From: a virus
Direction: 5' to 3' (one strand)
Length of the DNA: 49,282 nucleotides
Virus record (IMG/VR): IMGVR_UViG_3300032157_000016
Coordinates: 1 to 49,282 of that record
A model generated the notes under the pieces. That model had not been told where the DNA came from. It did not search any database and saw nothing but the letters and a program-made list of their open reading frames with translations. Of this stretch, positions 15,376-23,132 are shown in pieces. Each line of letters begins with the position of its first letter. Positions within the stretch are counted from its first letter, which is position 1. Both the position numbers and the translations under genes were made by a program.

Positions 15376-15809
15376 CGCTCCGCTCCTTGTTCGTTCGCAA
15401 TGCGAATAGACTCCGCTTTGACAACATCCAGCGCCGCTTCGTAAGCCTGCCAATGTTCAAACGTCGTATTTTGCGGGTCGCTGGGTGCTTCGATAAGCGT
15501 GGTTCCAAGCGATCGCAACATCGCCCTCCAGCGAATCTCGTTGCGGCATTGGGCGATGAGGGAGGACAGGGCGTTGCACGCATGAACGGCTAGCGTTGCG
15601 TCATCGCCGTCCAGCAGCCACTGCCTGTGGTTATTCATTCGCATCGTCGGAGCAAATCCAGCAACGGGCATCGCCGTCTTATGTCCATCCCCAGGAAGCG
15701 AGCCGCACGTCTCGTATGCGTCGATGATGGCAATCGCCCAAGACTTTTGCGTCGCCGCTTTATGTAATCGTTCCAACTCATCAAGCGTTTTGTCGTCAAC
15801 GTCGTTCAT
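15372..15809 (-). CDS. hypothetical early protein, Ea22-like pattern
   Basis: 145 aa starting MNDVDDKTLDELERLH. The opening helix followed by ATQKSW and the later NALSSLIAQCRNEIRW resemble the broad group of phage Ea22-like proteins (start ...W, then a listing helix). The match is weak. GGAGGA lies 6 nt upstream and the start overlaps the previous gene by 14 nt. Confidence 0.6.
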   Translation of the reverse strand: MNDVDDKTLDELERLHKAATQKSWAIAIIDAYETCGSLPGDGHKTAMPVAGFAPTMRMNNHRQWLLDGDDATLAVHACNALSSLIAQCRNEIRWRAMLRSLGTTLIEAPSDPQNTTFEHWQAYEAALDVVKAESIRIANEQGAER

Positions 15810-16164
15810 GATCTTCCTCCGGGTCTAGCCTGCCAACAAAAATCGGCACGCACTTGAATTCAAAGAACGCAGATCCCGCCTGCAATTCGTCGGCCCATCG
15901 CTGAACCACGATTTCGCTGTCGTTGATGTGCCCCGGCAGAATCACGATATGCCCATGCTCTTTGTCCCTCCGCTCCACGCCCCACATGCTCTGCCGATGC
16001 ACGTCGGGGCCGTCGGCGAGGTCGCACATGATCTTGAACAACGATTCGCAAGCGTCCGCAGGAACCGTCGCCAGTTGTGACCACGCTTCGACGGACTGCG
16101 ATTGAATCCAATCCATCCAGTCGAGGATTTCGTCTTGGTCGGTCTCTTTGATCCAAGGTCTCAT
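15796..16164 (-). CDS. hypothetical early protein
   Basis: 122 aa starting MRPWIKETDQDEIL. It is acidic with a Trp-rich first helix (EILDWMDWIQSQS) and a beta segment HGHIVILPGHINDSEIV. No family recognised. GGAG is 8 nt before the ATG. Confidence 0.6.
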   Translation of the reverse strand: MRPWIKETDQDEILDWMDWIQSQSVEAWSQLATVPADACESLFKIMCDLADGPDVHRQSMWGVERRDKEHGHIVILPGHINDSEIVVQRWADELQAGSAFFEFKCVPIFVGRLDPEEDHERR

Positions 16165-16178
16165 CGTGATTGCTCCAA

Positions 16179-16526
16179 TTAGAGTTCAACGCCCAACTGC
16201 TCAATCACAGCTTTTCGAGCGGCGATGCCGTCGGCGTAGCCCGGCTCGTGTTTGTGGATGTTCAACGCATCAAACCCGCTGACGAATGCAACGGTGTAGT
16301 CTCGCGACAGCCCGCATAGGTCAGCGAAGGCAAGCTCGCAGTCGTTCTCGTTGTCGGCTGCCTGACATACACCAAACGTCGCTCCGCTCGCCATTGCTAC
16401 TGCCGCCATGGCGCATCCGCATTGCACGCCGTCCTCCTTCGCGATCAAGGTGAATGAGCCGGCAATCGGCTTCAACCCCGTCTTCCGATACGCCTCCACA
16501 ACTTCACCAGGTTCAATGCGTTTCAT
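16179..16526 (-). CDS. hypothetical early protein
   Basis: 115 aa starting MKRIEPGEVVEAYRKTG, with GGAGAA 8 nt upstream (the reason for the start). A central CGCAMAAVAMASG segment is Ala/Cys-rich, and the C-terminal part (GYADGIAARKAVIEQLG) looks like a helix packed on an ancestral repeat. No family recognised. Confidence 0.65.
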   Translation of the reverse strand: MKRIEPGEVVEAYRKTGLKPIAGSFTLIAKEDGVQCGCAMAAVAMASGATFGVCQAADNENDCELAFADLCGLSRDYTVAFVSGFDALNIHKHEPGYADGIAARKAVIEQLGVEL

Positions 16527-16584
16527 GTTTGGTTCTCCGTTTGTCGTTTGTGCCACCGCACCAGCCGCACGTAAAGCTGACGGA

Positions 16585-16926
16585 CTACCTTCTAAACTGA
16601 ACGCTCACCTGCCCGTCGCGATACTCGACCCATACTGCATCTCGCCTGACGCCCATGCGCCGGCAAAGTGCTTCCTCTAGTGCCGCTACGTGGGCATCGC
16701 TGCTAGCCTCTTGTCGTTTCAGCTTGTCGTCTCTCGCACGCACTTCCGCTTGCAACGGATTCGGGATGCACTCGTGCCCGAACGCCATGCCGTAGCATTC
16801 GTGCGAGCCTTGCAGCGACTTGGCAATCGCGTCCCATTGCTCTGGCAGAAGCATGACGTTGACGCCTGCCTCGTCTATCGCGCATTGCGCCGCTTCCCGC
16901 CAGTACTCGTGATATGGGTCGCTCAT
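16585..16926 (-). CDS. hypothetical early protein
   Basis: 113 aa starting MSDPYHEYWREAAQCAIDEAG, placed at this ATG because AAGGAG lies 8 nt upstream and the ATG overlaps the previous stop (TGATG). A longer in-frame extension exists but runs through the upstream gene. It is helical, with LPEQWDAIAKSLQG and a C-terminal strand VWVEYRDGQVSVQF. The function is unknown. Confidence 0.65.
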   Translation of the reverse strand: MSDPYHEYWREAAQCAIDEAGVNVMLLPEQWDAIAKSLQGSHECYGMAFGHECIPNPLQAEVRARDDKLKRQEASSDAHVAALEEALCRRMGVRRDAVWVEYRDGQVSVQFRR

Positions 16927-17087
16927 CACTTCTCTCCTTGTCGCTTGTGGTATCGAATCAACTTGTCCCGCCGCACGCAGACCTGCCGCCCATTCGTCAC
17001 GAACATGGCGCGACCGTCCTTCGCGATGCCCATGAAGGTGCCGCGTTCGTTCGTATCGAGTCGGCGAGCGTGGGTGAGTGGGGTCAT
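16926..17087 (-). CDS. 53-aa basic protein
   Basis: Starts MTPLTHARRLDTNERGT and ends DKLIRYHKRQGEK. It is basic and beta-rich with MFVTNGRQVCVRRDKL. Its ATG forms an ATGA overlap with the ASCH-like gene and its stop a TGATG overlap with the next gene, so both boundaries are coupled. The function is unknown; its size and charge suggest a nucleic acid partner. Confidence 0.6.
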   Translation of the reverse strand: MTPLTHARRLDTNERGTFMGIAKDGRAMFVTNGRQVCVRRDKLIRYHKRQGEK

Positions 17088-17731
17088 GGGTTAATCCGCT
17101 GGAACGAGTAGATCCAGCACCAATCGTTGCGGTCCCAGGCATCTTTGCCGTAGGTGGAGTTCCACAACTCGCGAAACTCTTCGTCCGGCGTTTGCCCGTC
17201 TGGTCCACAAATCTCACCAAAGGATACGTAGGCGGGCGAGTATCTCCCGGCGCATCCTTCGGCAATCGCATCCTCTTCGCTGATACTTTGGATTCTCTCC
17301 ACCATCACGCTCTCCACGCGCAGGAAGATGCGTGCTGCCCAGCGTGGCATGTGGATGGAGGGACGCCATGAACGATAGCGACCTTCCGGCGACTTCTCGC
17401 CGTCGTAACCGTGAGGATCGTTGTGATAGTCTGCTCGATACATGATTGCCATGCCGGGCTTCAATGGCCCCGGCTCGGCTTGCCACGTCTCCCGCACCCA
17501 GATAACGTCGCCGGGTTTGGCAAGCGGCTTTGAGAACGTCCACGCATCGCTTACGCGAACTTCGCGAGTATCGCAATAGCCGTCTCCTTGAAACGGGATA
17601 CTAGTCGGTTGCTCGCCTTTTGCGGCGACACTTTCGTGCCACTTCACGATTCGCCTCGTCTGCGTCTTGCTCCCATCCAGCAACCTGGAAACCATCGTCT
17701 GCGAAAACAGCATCGGCACTTCACGGCTCAT
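17084..17731 (-). CDS. ASCH-superfamily phage protein
   Basis: 215 aa. Family features in order: LFSQTMVSRLLDGSKTQTRR (ASCH entry strand), PGDVIWVRETWQ, YRADYH, WRPSIHMPRWAARIFLRVES, ERIQSISEEDAIAEG and the closing WCWIYSFQRI. Known: ASCH domains have a PUA-like fold and are thought to bind RNA; this version is widespread in phages and unassigned. GGGA lies upstream of the ATG. Confidence 0.85.
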   Translation of the reverse strand: MSREVPMLFSQTMVSRLLDGSKTQTRRIVKWHESVAAKGEQPTSIPFQGDGYCDTREVRVSDAWTFSKPLAKPGDVIWVRETWQAEPGPLKPGMAIMYRADYHNDPHGYDGEKSPEGRYRSWRPSIHMPRWAARIFLRVESVMVERIQSISEEDAIAEGCAGRYSPAYVSFGEICGPDGQTPDEEFRELWNSTYGKDAWDRNDWCWIYSFQRINP

Positions 17732-17761
17732 GTTCGTTCCCTTTCCTGCGCTTTCGCGTAG

Positions 17762-18034
17762 TTAATCCAACTCATCCAAGTCCTGCGCCAACTCAAAACC
17801 TACCGGCGTCCCGTTCGCATCAAACTTGATAATGCTCACGTCCATCACCTTAGGTGACTTGAACTTGCTGCCGTACAAGAGACCCTTGACATGCGCGGGC
17901 AGCTTGCCGTCGTGCTGCTCGGCGAACGTCTTGGCTGCCGCGTGGTCGTGTGTGACGAACAGCGGAAAGTCGTTGTTGACGCATCGTAGTATCACAAGGT
18001 ATGTCGGTTGGGGTGGGAGTTTCGTCGCTTCCAT
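17762..18034 (-). CDS. hypothetical early protein
   Basis: 90 aa starting MEATKLPPQPTYLVIL. The ATG at 18034 was chosen as the first with a GAG ahead; upstream in-frame codons overlap a non-coding stretch. Beta-helix-beta pattern (YLVILRCVNNDFPLFVTHD, then AAKTFAEQHDG). No family recognised. Confidence 0.55.
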   Translation of the reverse strand: MEATKLPPQPTYLVILRCVNNDFPLFVTHDHAAAKTFAEQHDGKLPAHVKGLLYGSKFKSPKVMDVSIIKFDANGTPVGFELAQDLDELD

Positions 18035-18060
18035 GATTCTCGTCGGGGCGGGGGTTGGGG

Positions 18061-18354
18061 TTATCGAAACATCGCAAAGCCGTCGACCTCTTCGTCGATG
18101 CGAACACCGCAGCGAATCAACTCGATGCACTGGCTTCCTGTGATGATCTCGGCAACGTCATCGAGCGACGGTTCCAGATAGATTTCGTCGTGCGATGCGG
18201 CTGCCACCATATCGCTATCGCCGGGGCACAGTTCGTGTAACAACATGAACGCATTCATGTCCGGGCGAGGATGCCGCTTAGGCTCAACCCGCTCGAATCT
18301 GATGTACTCGTCGTTGTTCAGTTCCCACAGTTCTTTCATTTCGTCAGTCGTCAT
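18061..18354 (-). CDS. hypothetical early protein
   Basis: 97 aa starting MTTDEMKELWELNNDEY, with AGGAG 8 nt before the ATG. It is acidic, and contains LLHELCPGDSDMVAAASHDEI. No family recognised. Confidence 0.65.
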   Translation of the reverse strand: MTTDEMKELWELNNDEYIRFERVEPKRHPRPDMNAFMLLHELCPGDSDMVAAASHDEIYLEPSLDDVAEIITGSQCIELIRCGVRIDEEVDGFAMFR

Positions 18355-18373
18355 CTTCAGTCTCCTTTTGGGT

Positions 18374-18793
18374 TTACCCCGTGGCGGTGATCGCGGCGGG
18401 GGTGGAGGAAAAGTCTTCGTGCTTCCAACCGCCGCCGAGTTTCTTGGGAAGTGCGTAAGCACCCTTGAAAACAAACATCCAATGAACTTCCGCGGCGACT
18501 TTGACCTTGATCTTGCTTGCGTCCTCGAATAGTGGCTTGCCGTCGCTCCGGCACCCCTTGACCTCGTGGAACTCCACCGCTCCGTCCGCGGCGAGCACAA
18601 AGAAGTCGGGCGTGTATCGCGTCTTGTCGGCGAGCTTCAGCGACACGACCTCGAATCCGTAAGCCGCGATTTCTCCGGCGAGCAAAAGCATTTGCAAATG
18701 CTCGGCGTAGCGGGCTTCGGTTTTGTTCATCGTGCCGGGGACACGCTTGATACGCCCCCTGCCTTTCAAGCCAAATTGTTTTGCGTTTCGCAT
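18374..18793 (-). CDS. DUF1064-like PD-(D/E)XK nuclease
   Basis: 139 aa. Motif order fits a small PD-(D/E)XK nuclease: Glu26 in MNKTEARYAEHL, Asp63 in YTPDF, and Glu77-x-Lys79 in FHEVKG, followed by a helix KIKVKVAAEVHW. Known: DUF1064 proteins in phages are near replication genes and are proposed Holliday-junction or structure-specific nucleases. It is located just after the replication genes, in keeping with a role in recombination or DNA processing. Confidence 0.8.
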   Translation of the reverse strand: MRNAKQFGLKGRGRIKRVPGTMNKTEARYAEHLQMLLLAGEIAAYGFEVVSLKLADKTRYTPDFFVLAADGAVEFHEVKGCRSDGKPLFEDASKIKVKVAAEVHWMFVFKGAYALPKKLGGGWKHEDFSSTPAAITATG

Positions 18794-18811
18794 GGCGAAT
18801 CCGTTCGGGGG

Positions 18812-19462
18812 TTAGAACTCAACACTATCGTTGTACGCATCGAAAGCTGGCACGTAGTTCTCGCAACGGGTCGCGTCGTGCAGCCACGCCATAATCTGGT
18901 CAATCGCGTTGTCGAGCGTGCGGCGTCCGACGACTCGGCAATGCTTCGCTGGATCGTAGGTCGGGATGTTTCGCTTGGGATGTGATGGGCTTTTGGGATT
19001 CGCCCATTTCGTTTGCCGGTCTTGTGCGGCGGCACAATCGCAGAACGTAACCATCGTATAGACCGAGCCGCCCTTGAGTTCGCCTTTGCGAAGCTTGCCG
19101 ACCGTCTCGGTGTGCCAGCAATCGACCATCAACGAGTCGAGGCATATGCCGCACGCGAAGGTTTGCTCGCCGTCGACCGTTCGTCGCCCGCGTGGGTCGT
19201 GCCGTCGCTCGTTGACCGCGGCAAGAGCCGCCACACGGATCGCCTTGACTTGCTCCTCCACGTAGGTCGGTTGAGCGAGGTCGCCTTTGAGCATCGCCCG
19301 TGTTGCCCGCTTGGCTTCCTCCAGGTCGACGTCCTCGAATAGCTCCGCCCAGACGGCGCGAATCGCCTGCCAGTCTTCGCGGCGCCGGTTCGCCCAGTCC
19401 TTGACGCTGGGGAACGATGCTTGATGGAAGGCGAGCCAATTCGTGAATTCCGGTGGCGTCAT
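18812..19462 (-). CDS. putative helicase-loader-like replication protein
   Basis: 216 aa. The ATG at 19462 forms an ATGA overlap with the initiator gene. Residues 1-90 are helical with the pattern WAELFEDVDLEEAKRATRAML seen in G39P-type helicase loaders of phages. A Cys cluster follows (FACGICLDSLMVDC, later FCDC) and may bind zinc. The loader call rests on gene order next to the initiator plus this N-terminal pattern; sequence similarity was not measured. Confidence 0.55.
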   Translation of the reverse strand: MTPPEFTNWLAFHQASFPSVKDWANRRREDWQAIRAVWAELFEDVDLEEAKRATRAMLKGDLAQPTYVEEQVKAIRVAALAAVNERRHDPRGRRTVDGEQTFACGICLDSLMVDCWHTETVGKLRKGELKGGSVYTMVTFCDCAAAQDRQTKWANPKSPSHPKRNIPTYDPAKHCRVVGRRTLDNAIDQIMAWLHDATRCENYVPAFDAYNDSVEF

Positions 19463-20232
19463 TGGTTGGTTCCCAAAAATTCGGCGTTGCTCATGCGGTC
19501 GGAGGGGTCGTCCGTCTTCGCTGGTCCGGCGTCGATACGATTCCAGGCGGCTCGGTCGTCTGACCAGCATTCGCCGTTGAGCCAGGTCGAGGGCATCTTC
19601 ACGTAGTCGCCCCGCCCTTCGACGGATTCGGCGTACTCGGCGGCAGCGGCGATGATGGTTTCGGGATCCGCTTTCCGGACTGCCTTTGTCCACGCCTCTC
19701 GAGCTTTAGCTTTCGACTTCCGGCGTCCGGATGGGAAGGATTCCCAGAAGCGGTCGAACGCTGTGGCGGAACCCGTGCGAGCACAAATTCCGCTAGGATT
19801 AGAGGAAGGTAAGATTAAAGGATTAGAGGAAGTAAGAGCGCAATCCGACGTGGCATGTCGTGACATGTCATTACATGTCACGTTTTTGACGTAAGTGCCT
19901 TGCGTATCAACGGGTTGCGGAAAGTCGCCCGAAGGTTCGTGCGGGTGCGGCCGCTGATGCTTAGAGAACTCGTTGATCCACACAAACTGCCTTCCGTCCA
20001 CCTCGTAAAAGGTAAGTAATCTTTTGTCATGCAATGTCATGACAAGTCGTGACATGTCACAACGGTCGTATGGAAGCAGTTCCGCCTTCAATCTTTTGGG
20101 CTTCCATTCGAGCCGCCCATCGCGGTCTGCGACGGTCCAGAGACCGGCGAATAGGATCCGGGCTAGCGGTTCGCATTCGCCCAATTCCTCGTTGGTGAAA
20201 AAGCCCGGTTTGATTTGTCGCGTGCGTCCCAT
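19459..20232 (-). CDS. phage replication initiator (replisome organiser type)
   Basis: 257 aa. The N-terminal winged-helix pattern is clear: MGRTRQIKPGFFTNEELGEC, LARILFAGLWTVADRDGRLE, KRLKAELLPYDRCD and FVWINEFSKHQRPHPHE. Known: this N-terminal domain is common in phage initiators (lambda O-like role) that bind iterons and recruit helicase. The central 45 residues are low complexity (SSNPLILPSSNP). The C-terminal domain FDRFWESFPSGRRKSKAKAREAW recurs in similar replication proteins. Tandem decamers lie inside the gene, so the gene probably contains its own origin. Confidence 0.8.
   Translation of the reverse strand: MGRTRQIKPGFFTNEELGECEPLARILFAGLWTVADRDGRLEWKPKRLKAELLPYDRCDMSRLVMTLHDKRLLTFYEVDGRQFVWINEFSKHQRPHPHEPSGDFPQPVDTQGTYVKNVTCNDMSRHATSDCALTSSNPLILPSSNPSGICARTGSATAFDRFWESFPSGRRKSKAKAREAWTKAVRKADPETIIAAAAEYAESVEGRGDYVKMPSTWLNGECWSDDRAAWNRIDAGPAKTDDPSDRMSNAEFLGTNQ
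19796..20063. other. probable replication origin: decamer iterons and purine tract
   Basis: Two clusters of tandem 10-bp units with consensus ATGTCRTGAC: three units at 19855-19884 and four at 20024-20063 (first and last degenerate). Beside cluster 1 is a purine-rich stretch with a 14-bp direct repeat, aggattagaggaag at 19796-19809 and 19819-19832. Spacing of exactly one helical turn, purine asymmetry on one strand and location inside the initiator gene copy the plan of the lambda origin. Confidence 0.7.
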
Positions 20233-20268
20233 AGCTGCCGTCCTGTGCTTTCCTTGACCGTCCCCGGT

Positions 20269-20496
20269 CTACTTCGCCGCCACCTTACGCTGTCCTGGTT
20301 CCTTCCCACCCGCCTGCATCAGGTCGAGGTTCCGTTTCTTGATCGCCTCCGCCGCCGCCCGGACCTGCTCGTTGGCTGCCGCCTCGGTTCGTGGTCCGAT
20401 CGCCATACCGGACTTCAGTAGGTCGTCGACGTGGCTGTCGATCGTCGGCAGTCCAACCAAGTACGGTGCTTTCTCGTTGTGCTTGCGTCTTGCCAT
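20269..20496 (-). CDS. hypothetical small basic protein
   Basis: 75 aa starting MARRKHNEKAPYLVG. GGAGG is 6 nt before the ATG and the ATG overlaps the stop of the 27-aa gene. Predicted helix TEAAANEQVRAAAEAIKKR and a basic C-terminus. No family recognised; located between DUF2303 and the initiator. Confidence 0.65.
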   Translation of the reverse strand: MARRKHNEKAPYLVGLPTIDSHVDDLLKSGMAIGPRTEAAANEQVRAAAEAIKKRNLDLMQAGGKEPGQRKVAAK

Positions 20497-20579
20497 CAAC
20501 CACCTCCGCCAATCTCCGCCTCGCACGCTTCGCAACGTGGCGGAATCTCGGTCGTTGCTCCGCAGGTCGTGCAGGTCAT
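20496..20579 (-). CDS. 27-aa zinc-knuckle microprotein
   Basis: Starts MTCTTCGATTEIPPRCEACE: four Cys in a CxxC-x9-CxxC arrangement, ending in Gly repeats. GGAGG lies 7 nt before the ATG and the stop overlaps the next start (TGATG). The size and ribosome site support translation; the metal site is inferred from the Cys pattern. Confidence 0.6.
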   Translation of the reverse strand: MTCTTCGATTEIPPRCEACEAEIGGGG

Positions 20580-20649
20580 CTGGTTGCCTCCAAAGTCCCC
20601 GCCGCGACCAGCCGCCGTAAGTTGACGGCCGGCCGCGCAGGGTCCACGA

Positions 20650-21417
20650 TTAGGGTTTACCGAAAAGAACAGTCACCTTGGGCAACGCCTTAGCAATCGT
20701 CGTGCGAATGCCGGCGAGCGCTGTCGTCTTGGCGAGGTTGATTTCATCCGGCAACGGTTGCAGCCGGAATTTCTGCTGCTTGGCATCGACGTCGATATCG
20801 AGACCAATGACGACCGCCTTGTCTTTCGCGTCTTCGCCGGGATTGGCAAAGACGTTGACGGGTATAGTCAGGCTTTCGGCGAGGTCGCCGGCGCCGGTGA
20901 CTTCGTTCTCCACTGACTGACCCATCGACTCGCTGCCGTGCTGGATGTTCGCGTGACCGCTTGCGTGCTGCTTAAAGCTGATCTTGCGAACGGACGCCAA
21001 TAATGCCGCTGCACCGTTGGCACCGCGTAGCTCGCGACGCAGCAGACGAATTAGTGTCGGCTGGTCAAGCCACGAATTAGTTTCGAGTTTCGCCACCGCC
21101 TGAAACACCGCCGAATAAATCAGCGTCAGGGAAACCGTCTCGCGACGGTCGGCGTCGTCGATGACCAGTACAATGGTTTGGTCATTGATCCAAATCACCG
21201 GGGCCGTGTTCCACTTGTTCGCCGCAGTGATTAGATCATCGACCGACGATACGGCATGGCTCCGCAAAGGCGGCGGAACATCGCGGTCTACCAGCGTCCC
21301 GTTGTGCTCGATGACAACCTTGCGGCCGTCGCCGGGAACCGCGAACAGCGTCGCCCGCTTCTCGTTTGCTTTTGCTGTTGCCTGATCTGCAATGTATTGA
21401 ATCGCTTGCTGAATCAT
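20650..21417 (-). CDS. DUF2303 (YfdQ-like) phage protein
   Basis: 255 aa starting MIQQAIQYIADQATAKA; the ATG at 21417 was chosen for the AAAGGA upstream, over a longer in-frame form. Family elements: a VPGDGRKVVIEHN strand, DVPPPLRSHAVSSVDDLI, WNTAPVIWINDQTIVLVIDD and a C-terminal PVNVFANPGEDA. Known: DUF2303 is found next to recombination and replication genes of many phages; its function is unknown. The downstream half is helix-rich and ends at KVTVLFGKP. Confidence 0.8.
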   Translation of the reverse strand: MIQQAIQYIADQATAKANEKRATLFAVPGDGRKVVIEHNGTLVDRDVPPPLRSHAVSSVDDLITAANKWNTAPVIWINDQTIVLVIDDADRRETVSLTLIYSAVFQAVAKLETNSWLDQPTLIRLLRRELRGANGAAALLASVRKISFKQHASGHANIQHGSESMGQSVENEVTGAGDLAESLTIPVNVFANPGEDAKDKAVVIGLDIDVDAKQQKFRLQPLPDEINLAKTTALAGIRTTIAKALPKVTVLFGKP

Positions 21418-21451
21418 CGTTCTAAATCCTTTCGAGGTTGGGTTGGTTGGG

Positions 21452-21814
21452 TTATCGCTCGATGCGACCCGTCGCCGGGTTGATGTCATCGATCGTCGTT
21501 TGGTCGATGTCGTCAGGGCTGTTCGACGAATAGATCAGGTGCCCCTTGCGGTTTACGTTGAACTCGTAAGACTTGCTCTTACGTGTCGGAACCTTGCTCT
21601 TAATGGCGAACTCGCCGTTCGCTCCGTCGCAGGTTCCGTCTTCGCCGATGATCGGCGTCAGCTTGAATTCCAGCGACACGGTTCGCCCGTTCTTGTCGCC
21701 GGGACGGTCGATGCAGTCCATCACCGCGCGTTTGAGTTCGTGACCGAAAGCGACGAGCACTCGCCCGTCGTCAAGGTCTTTGAGGGAATCAAGGCTCAAC
21801 TGCATGAGAGGCAT
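21452..21814 (-). CDS. conserved phage protein next to DUF2303
   Basis: 120 aa starting MPLMQLSLDSLKDLDDGR; AAAGGAG lies 7 nt upstream. It has KNGRTVSLEFKLTPI and a strand SYEFNVNRKGHLIY. This kind of protein accompanies DUF2303 genes in other phages; no function is assigned. Confidence 0.65.
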   Translation of the reverse strand: MPLMQLSLDSLKDLDDGRVLVAFGHELKRAVMDCIDRPGDKNGRTVSLEFKLTPIIGEDGTCDGANGEFAIKSKVPTRKSKSYEFNVNRKGHLIYSSNSPDDIDQTTIDDINPATGRIER

Positions 21815-21841
21815 CGCAAACTCCTTTGTGAAACGAACAGT

Positions 21842-21919
21842 AAAAAAAGAACCCGGCGCGGCGTTGCCGTTCTCCCGAATAGCCGCGAGGCTGGGCTAAA
21901 CCTCGCCGCCGCGCCGGGT
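21842..21919 (-). terminator. strong hairpin and T-tract after the annealing-protein gene
   Basis: A 13-bp perfect stem (acccggcgcggcg at 21851-21863 with cgccgcgccgggt at 21907-21919) encloses a second 6-bp hairpin (21885-21906) and is followed on the minus strand by TC and then seven T (21848-21842). The T tract is on the minus side only. It could stop or attenuate transcription between 22000 and 21814. The remaining 80 nt up to 22000 show nothing. Confidence 0.75.
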
Positions 21920-21999
21920 GTTGGGGTTCAAAATCCCGCAGTTGTCGCCCACGCTGCGGGGCCGTGGTGGATAGTAGCTGACGAGTCAGCCGCCGCGAG

Positions 22000-23130
22000 T
22001 TACTTCGCCCGGTCGCCGCGGCTCGCCCGGATGTCTTCGATCTTGCGGTTGGCTTCTTCTTCCAGCCACGCCGCCTGCTCGTCCGTCACACGCGGGTCCG
22101 CCGCAAACCGCTTCTTGACGTCCTGGACCGTACCGACCGCGTTGGCGGCGTTCAGGGCGTCGTTGATTTCCTTCATCACGGCTTTGGAGTCGATAGCCTC
22201 CGTCGCCGGCTCAACCTTGTCGGCGAACGTCGTCGCCGTGTCGATTTCGGGCTGGGCGTTTAAGTCCTTCGCCTTGACCACGCGACCCGTGGCGGCTGGC
22301 TTTTCCTCCACGCCGAACGCCTCTTGCACCGTCGTCTCTTGTTCCTTCAGGGCGTTGTAGACGCCAGCCAGGCGAACCCGGTCGTCTCGCGTCCACTGCA
22401 TCCGGCGGGGTCGTCCGATGTAGTTCTCAACCATGTCCTCCGTGACGCCAAACTCGTGGAGGAACGTCGCCAGCATCTTGTTGATGGCGGTTTCGTCCAT
22501 GAACTCCGCGACCTTTTCGTCGCAGTAGTCAAAGAACCACGCCTTCAGGGCGGCATTGACGGAACGATTCACGACCTCGCGGATATAGCGGGACTTCTCC
22601 GCCTTCACCGTCACGTTGTAGAAGCGGTCCTCCGGGATGACGCCCACGCCGCCGCCTTTGTATTTCGACTGCTTGTAGCGACGGCTGACGATGCCGCTGT
22701 CGTGGTAGGTCCGCATCCGCTGAAAGTCGGTGAACGACGCGATGATCTTGATGGTGAACTCGTCGATGGGGATGACGTCGGCAACCACGCGGTTGTAGCC
22801 ATAAATCTCGGCGAACGCCTCCGCCGCCCGGACCGACAAGCCGCGTGCGATCTTTTGCCGTCCGCCGTCGCCGTCACTGCCGCACGGCTTTTCGTAGATC
22901 GCCTGTCGGGCGAAGTCGGGGAACGAATCAACAAGGTCTTTCAGGTCTTGCTTGATCCGCTCAAAGTTCCGCGGCGTCATCTTCGCCGCCGTCATCATTG
23001 TCTCGTTTTCCATCCGCAGCATTTGCATCGTCTCGGATTCACGCTGCGTCTGATCTAGCACCTGATCCATTAGGCTGTCGTCTTGATCCTGTGCGTTCCG
23101 TCCGTTCGGTTTCGTTGCGGTTGCGACCAT
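22000..23130 (-). CDS. putative single-strand annealing-type recombination protein
   Basis: 376 aa. Residues 40-215 form a conserved-looking block: MTPRNFERIKQDLKD, then ARGLSVRAAEAFAEIYGYN, VKAEKSRYIREVVNRSVNAALK, an order seen in phage annealing-type proteins (a G-SxRxAEA block and an NxxxxAA block). The C-terminal 100 residues are acidic with a helix-rich tail. The call is strengthened by the PD-(D/E)XK exonuclease directly upstream in the same operon, as in RecT/exonuclease pairs, but remains a family-level inference. GGAGG is 7 nt before the ATG. Confidence 0.5.
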   Translation of the reverse strand: MVATATKPNGRNAQDQDDSLMDQVLDQTQRESETMQMLRMENETMMTAAKMTPRNFERIKQDLKDLVDSFPDFARQAIYEKPCGSDGDGGRQKIARGLSVRAAEAFAEIYGYNRVVADVIPIDEFTIKIIASFTDFQRMRTYHDSGIVSRRYKQSKYKGGGVGVIPEDRFYNVTVKAEKSRYIREVVNRSVNAALKAWFFDYCDEKVAEFMDETAINKMLATFLHEFGVTEDMVENYIGRPRRMQWTRDDRVRLAGVYNALKEQETTVQEAFGVEEKPAATGRVVKAKDLNAQPEIDTATTFADKVEPATEAIDSKAVMKEINDALNAANAVGTVQDVKKRFAADPRVTDEQAAWLEEEANRKIEDIRASRGDRAK

Positions 23131-23132
23131 CG

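Noticed and set aside
21443-22360. Plus-strand open frame of about 305 codons
   Set aside because: It runs antisense across three minus-strand genes and the terminator hairpin, with no family pattern.
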